From: Tetrapyrgos nigripes
Taxonomy: Eukaryota; Basidiomycota; Agaricomycetes; Agaricales; Campanellaceae
DNA: 64,000 nucleotides
Reading direction: 5' to 3'
Assembly (NCBI GenBank): GCA_013368315.1
Contig: JAACJM010000075.1
Span: forward strand, 186,001-250,000
The notes under the pieces were generated by a model. That model saw nothing but the letters and a program-made list of their open reading frames with translations, was not told the DNA's origin and made no database searches. The position numbers and the translations under genes are program-made. Within the stretch, counting starts at the first letter, position 1; every line of letters starts with the position of its first letter. Below, piece after piece: positions 58,904 to 64,000 of the stretch.

Positions 58904-60597
58904 CTATGTTGCTGATCAGATTGGGACGAATCGGGAAGATACTCCGTTGTATCAGGAAGCCACCGCTGCCCTTTATTCCGTGAGGGTCAGGAAGCGCTTA
59001 GCTCTCTCTCGGTCAAAGTAATACCGCAAGCCTGTCTGCAATTCACCAGGATCTTTGCAGCAAGTTCAAGGGAAGGGAAGTTGTATTGGTCTTTACTGCT
59101 GAGTTAAGTACTGCCCAATACTCCTTCGCTTCTGTTTCTATTGTCGCCACAAGATCTCGACCGACCCTTACTGTAGATTTACATTTCAGGAACAAGCCTC
59201 GTGATTGGTTCACGATAAGTCCCGCGGACTGTGGGGTCATTTATACCGTATTTACCAGATCATCGAGCTATCATGGTCTATTGACGCTTAGGCACCTGCG
59301 ACTGGAAAACAGATCCACTTCAAAGAAAGTGCAGAACATGAAGCAGGTGTATTCGCTCCTCGGATTGGATATTTGGGGTAACGTCATAAATCCGCTCTTG
59401 ACCATGTGAGATCCGCGCTGCACTGCAAAAACGCTCCAAAGTGATCTGCGTACCGACCTCAACGTTTCTACACCGTGCGGCATGGAGCACTGAAGACTAC
59501 GTACCCACTCGTTGCCAAAAGTCATGGGACACTATCAGTGAACAAAGACTACACGATTCGGAAGACTCCTTGGCATGCGCGGACTCGTTTCTAGGAGAAC
59601 CCTGGAGAGAAGATGAACGATTTCTTTTCGGCAACTCTAGAAGCCTGGAGGCAAGTCGTCAAATCAGCTGTCACTACGCCGCCCAAGAAAACGAGACTTC
59701 TTATTACACCGTGCAAGGGAAACCACGACGAGTCCTTCAAGAAAGATCATGACATGTCTAAATGAAACGGCTGAGTCCCATAGGCTCCGAGTCCTCTTTC
59801 TGGGGATTGTTGACTATTCGTTAAAGGTAGCTTTGAAGATGATGACCTTCCAAGGGCTTCTGTACTTACTTCCAGCTGCATGAAAAACGAAGGTAGGCAT
59901 TAGTTAGACCGATGAGGCAACTCACTTCACCCTCCGGATAATTAGGATCTACTGGATGAATCGATGACTTCCCGTAAGGATTAATTCCCTGAGCTCTGGC
60001 AAATAATACTGGAGGGACTGATAGCCGAGCAGAGGAAATTTCAAAAAGATCAAAAATTGTGCTTTAGAACGATTTAGGGGAGGGTCTAGATGCTTTTTGC
60101 TGGAATAAACCTCGCTTAGCCGGAGTTATCAGTCCTTCGCTGTTCGCTGAGGGCCTTTGGCCAGGAAATTGCAGCTCGCAATTAATTCCGAGCTTACCGA
60201 TCAGAACTCGACACCAATTCCTTGCGTCTTATTGCTCAATCGGACCGACAAATAGTAAGTGCAGGAAAAGACGGCACAAACCAAATGGGGGAACGATGAG
60301 AACGGTTTCTAAAATAAGAACTTGCAGCACCCTAAATCTGAAGTGTCTTTTCAAATTTCAATAAACGTCTACTCCGAATGATTTGCATGGCCACACCCAT
60401 CAGGATTAGCCGACGGTAGATATCGGTTTCTGATCGAGGCGGCTGATCAATGGGTGAGACCAGACTGATAGTTCCCTTGAGCACTTGGTTTGACTTCAGA
60501 CTTGGTCGGAAATTCTCTGAAAATTCTACCACCAGGAATTATCAACCGAATTCATGAAGGCTTTGTGGGCCACTGCCTTGCGTGGCAATAACGATAC
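58904..60597. other. Intergenic stretch, no gene supported
   Basis: Open frames up to about 100 codons exist but none shows a recognised motif or a consistent splice model. Confidence 0.35.
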
Positions 60598-61120
60598 AGA
60601 TGAACAACAGATGGACTGAGCGGATACCTTATACTCTTGAAAATGCCGTAGCTAAGTATCTTGGAAGTTGTAAGTATCAGCATTGTGACGAGCAATGGAT
60701 CAATGTTATCAAAAAGATGAACAATAGATGGACTGGGTGGATACTTTATACTCTTTAAAATCCTGTAGCTAAGTATCTTGGGAGTTGTAAGTATCAGTAT
60801 TGTGACGAGCAACGGATCAATGTTATCACAAAGATGAACAATAGATGGACTCGGCGGATGCTTTATACTCTGTAAATTGCCGTAGCTAAGTATCTTGGAA
60901 GTTGTAAGTATCAGTATTGGGACGAGCAACAGATCAATGTATCATAAAGATGAACAATAGATGGACTGGGCGGATACCTTATACTCTGTAAAACGCCGTA
61001 GCTAAGTATCTTGGAAGTTGTAAGTATCAGTATTGGGATGAGCAACGGATAAACGTATCATAAAGATGGAAAATAGATGGACTGGGCGGATACTTATACT
61101 CTGTAAAATGCCATAGCTAT
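60598..61120. repeat. Minisatellite, 116-117-bp unit, about 4.5 copies
   Basis: Units begin with AGATGAACAATAGATGGACT-like sequence at 60598, 60715, 60832, 60948 and 61064 (last one partial). Units are highly similar. Because 117 is a multiple of three, a minus-strand frame stays open across three units; this is taken as a by-product. Confidence 0.92.
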
Positions 61121-62952
61121 GGGGAACAGAGGTTTAACATATTTCGTACGCTGCGGTGTGTACTGCACTGGTGTCCGGTCTTGGTTCACCTCTCCTATCT
61201 TTGTCTGTCTTCAAGTTCACAGCTGGCATTGGATGTTTAACGTTTAACGGCTACTAATAGTCGCCTTTCCTCGACGTACAACTTAACGAATGCATTATCA
61301 TACTATTAGCATCCTTCTCCACTCTCTGCGTGGGTATTAATATCCTTCTTTTTATCTCATTGGCAATGGCATCTCTGGTCCTCACTCTGTTTCGTTAATC
61401 TGTTGGTTTTTGTTAACTACTCTCTACCTCCCTGTACTGCATGTCTGGATTTTTGGCTCCCAAAAAACTTGATATCCCTTCAAATTTTGTGGTTCACAAG
61501 TTTCCAATCAAATATGGTATTTAAATGCAGCAAAGTATGTCACTTCACTGACTTCAGTCCTTCGTTCAAGTGTGCCATGGACCCATGCAATCGAACTTGG
61601 TGCTTAGCCTTTTTTTATGAACGAATGCATCACCATATCATAGCATCTTTCTGCAGGTAACTGGGGAGATGGATGCAGGAAAGACAAGGTTAAGTGATGA
61701 CTGCCTTGCAGTTACTGCGTCGCGATTATCTAAGTACTAACTACGTGAGGCCTAGGCATAGGACACCCATCGGTTGAGGTCAGCTCAGTGTCGGACTCGG
61801 AAAATAGTGACTGTATAAGACGAATAGAAAGTTGCATACCTTGAACTGGAAGAAATCCTACTTACCGGGTCGATATGATGCAGAAAGTTGATGATACCCC
61901 GAATCCGATGAAATGCCACGTACGTAGAACAGGAAACCTTGAGGAATGCATATTTATCACTACGATCTGAATAAAGGTAATACCAGAGAGGAAAATGGAA
62001 TGGCAGAGGAAAAGAACACATCTGTTCACCTTTGAGAACTCCTTTCTCAACTCGAAATTCGTCGGAAAAGCCTCTCTGGAGTCAGATTTAGTATCTCCCT
62101 TTGGATGATGATTACGCTCTTTGGATGACTACGCTCCCTGGCTGTCGGTATGCCTCAAGGATCTCAGATGCAAGTTCACCGTTTGCGACCTATAAGATGG
62201 CGTCATTGTCACTGTGAAAATACCTCTCGAACCAAATTTAGGCAGATATGAATATCATTCTATAAACGCAAATAGTCAGTCATACGTTACTTTTTCAACA
62301 AAGCTGCCATCTCGCCTTCAGAATAGATGGAATATCGGTTCTTCGGCGCGTATAATAGGATACCTGAGAACAGTATCTCACTTTGGATGCCTTACGAATT
62401 GCTCACGAATGCTCAAGTGTGGCACCAGCACTCAATTACTCATGGAAACGTTTGACATCACTGACTCTGGGACATAAAGAGCTTCTGACGACCTCAGGTA
62501 ATTAAATTTGACAGATTGGAGAAGCGCAGAGAAGGGCTAATCCTGGCGCAGATCAGAAAGTTTGCACACGACTATCCGGTCCGGCAGACTGACTGCTTTT
62601 CCTACGAAAATCTGATCGAGAAGGACGTTGGCAGCTGCGATGACAGGCAAGGAGCTCGGAGATGTATATGAGTCACTCAGGAGGGCTCGGGAGCTTTTTG
62701 GCGATGTCGAGCAACTCGGACTAAAATTAAAGCTGCCGGGAATAAGAAATGATTAGCGTTTGTCACTTTGTGGATTGGCGGAGTTGAATTGCAAGCGCCA
62801 CTTCGGACCGGCTCTCCTCCGAGTCCAACTGGGGAAAGGTGCTGCAGATCTCTCAACATCCAAATGGTGATACGAGATATTTTCATTCCTACATCAAGTA
62901 CCTGTTTACAGCTGAAAGAGTATAGACAAAATAAGTCCATAGTAAACAACGG
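61121..62952. other. Intergenic stretch, no gene supported
   Basis: No convincing gene, RNA or bounded element was recognised. Confidence 0.35.
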
Positions 62953-62960
62953 AGCTCTAT

Positions 62961-63552
62961 TAGGGCGAGGAACCGTCACATATACGGTCACGGTCGTATT
63001 TTGACGGAATATCCGGACCCGTACCATATTTCTTCTTGCAACTGTGCGTACGGTACGGGTACGGGTCGTATACCGTCCATATACGGCCTCGATGGCCGTC
63101 TTGCCCGAGGGATTCCCAAAGGAGTTTTAGAACGACTTTTTACCTTATTTTGGTTCTCCACTGTCATTTGGAAGTTAGGGTAAGCAGATGGTAAGGTTTG
63201 AATTGACTGCTTCATGCACTCAATCATTTTAAATGTGCGTCAGACGGTTTCTGTGAGTGCTGAATGAGCAGAATGTACCTATTTTCGGAGTTTAAGTACC
63301 AAGGATTCACTCTGATCTCACCAGCAAGTATCGATTGAACTGCAACGCAATCCATTGGCAAAATGTGGGGTCGGGCATCTCGGGAGACACCAAACTGTAT
63401 TACGACCGTGTATGATAATTACGGACGGTCTAATACGGATATGACTGTCGCGTACCCGTACCGTATGTTACCTGCGCTGCTGTCGAGACGGTCACGGATC
63501 CGTATTGACGGTACCCGTAAACCGTCATATACGGAGACGGTGCCGAGCCCTA
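62961..63552. mobile_element. Small non-autonomous hAT element (592 bp)
   Basis: The ends are TAGGGCGAGGAACCGT and the inverse of TAGGGCTCGGCACCGT, related to the element at 23465-24616. The flanking octamers AGCTCTAT (62953-62960) and AGCGCTAA (63553-63560) agree at 6 of 8 positions, so the duplication has probably decayed. The interior has TACGGTACGGGTACGG-like words on both strands. Confidence 0.8.
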
Positions 63553-63560
63553 AGCGCTAA

Positions 63561-64000
63561 GCTCTAGAGTCCGACAGTGAACCGGTTACATTGGATAGCA
63601 GTTAGTAATAGTAACTCAGTTAGAAACTTGAGAACACACGACGAAGAAAGGCATGTGCATGAGCCTAATTGGTAGTATTTTCACCGCGCCTGTCCAGCAG
63701 CAAAGCATTGACAAGAACAATAGCAGCAATTAAAGGACATTAAACAAAGCATTACAAAAGTGCACTCGCCAGTGTGTGTTGGACTGCCTTAGATGCCACA
63801 GGACCGTGGGCACCAGGGAAAATGAGGAATGAACAGCAAAAATGATGTCGCGGCTCAGCTACAGTGATTGAAAATGCTGCACGGTGGCAGCCATAAGAGA
63901 AAGTATGGCTTGCAGGAATAGATATAGACGTTTGACGGCTGAGGCGGCGTTTCGCTTTGAAAGGCGCAAGTCGGACAACCTGGACCTCGATGCCATTCTT
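63561..64000. other. Right flank without recognised gene
   Basis: No supported feature to the window edge. Confidence 0.35.

Noticed and set aside
60552..60929. Minus-strand open frame with a 39-residue repeated peptide
   Set aside because: It is produced by the 117-bp minisatellite, whose unit length keeps any frame open; no start context or domain.
1..64000. CRISPR arrays, bacterial operons, ribosome binding sites
   Set aside because: Spliceosomal introns and eukaryotic transposons show a fungal genome; none of the repeat arrays has the spacer structure of CRISPR.

Overview
This window looks like a repeat-rich, gene-poor stretch of a filamentous basidiomycete genome, most likely an agaricomycete. 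Genes carry many short introns of about 50-70 bases with GT..AG borders. The recognisable proteins are of kinds I know from mushroom-forming fungi: a split-gene ammonium transporter, a Ras-type GTPase, a NACHT NTPase, a small secreted protein and Tc1/IS630-like DDE transposases. No rRNA, intact tRNA or CRISPR array was seen. All calls come from reading the sequence; no database search was run.

Layout. (1) 0.3-3.4 kb and 7.2-10.35 kb hold two divergent, oppositely oriented, about 3.1-kb IS630/Tc1-like elements with matching terminal inverted repeats and TA target duplications. Both transposase genes are broken. A decayed beta-sandwich-like gene and a solo LTR lie between them. (2) 10.4-14.1 kb holds a small secreted protein gene cut in its second coding exon by a 606-bp solo LTR, then a second LTR of the same type. 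(3) 14.1-23.4 kb is non-coding: a MITE, a 1.4-kb tandem duplication whose second copy carries a solo LTR, a shorter tandem repeat, a cluster of perfect 18-bp palindromes and another solo LTR. (4) 23.46-24.62 kb is a non-autonomous hAT element with a perfect 8-bp target duplication. (5) 26.05-28.18 kb is the best-preserved host gene, an Amt/Mep ammonium transporter of the subtype with Glu in place of the first channel His. (6) 28.46-38.86 kb is a minus-strand ras-like gene whose exons are separated by an 8.95-kb Mutator-like element (29363-38311).

The Mutator-like element is the highlight. It has about 50-bp inverted repeats and a perfect 10-bp target duplication. On the plus strand it encodes a 17-18-exon protein that joins a zinc-binding region, a MULE-type transposase core, a ubiquitin-specific-protease-like domain and, beyond one in-frame stop, an Ulp1/SUMO-protease-like domain. 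On the minus strand it encodes a compact 302-residue KOW-domain protein. Possession of two ubiquitin/SUMO-protease-like modules plus a Spt5-like KOW protein suggests a transposon that interacts with host protein modification and transcription.

(7) 39.6-41.35 kb is a long-TIR element with a solo LTR nested in it, followed by GTAGCTTGAG minisatellite blocks. (8) 42.5-44.3 kb is a NACHT NTPase relic with a mutated P-loop lysine and an internal insertion. (9) 46.4-52.2 kb has two copies of a dispersed repeat, each beginning at a tRNA-like sequence, around a decayed Ser/Thr-rich membrane-protein-like stretch. (10) 52-64 kb is sparse: a 103-bp foldback MITE, a two-finger C2H2 gene, a 117-bp minisatellite and a small hAT relative.

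Across unrelated genes, the disabling changes that I can read as single-base events are mostly C-to-T or G-to-A (for example CGA to TGA). This suggests RIP-like mutation or deamination of methylated cytosine in this repeat-rich region.
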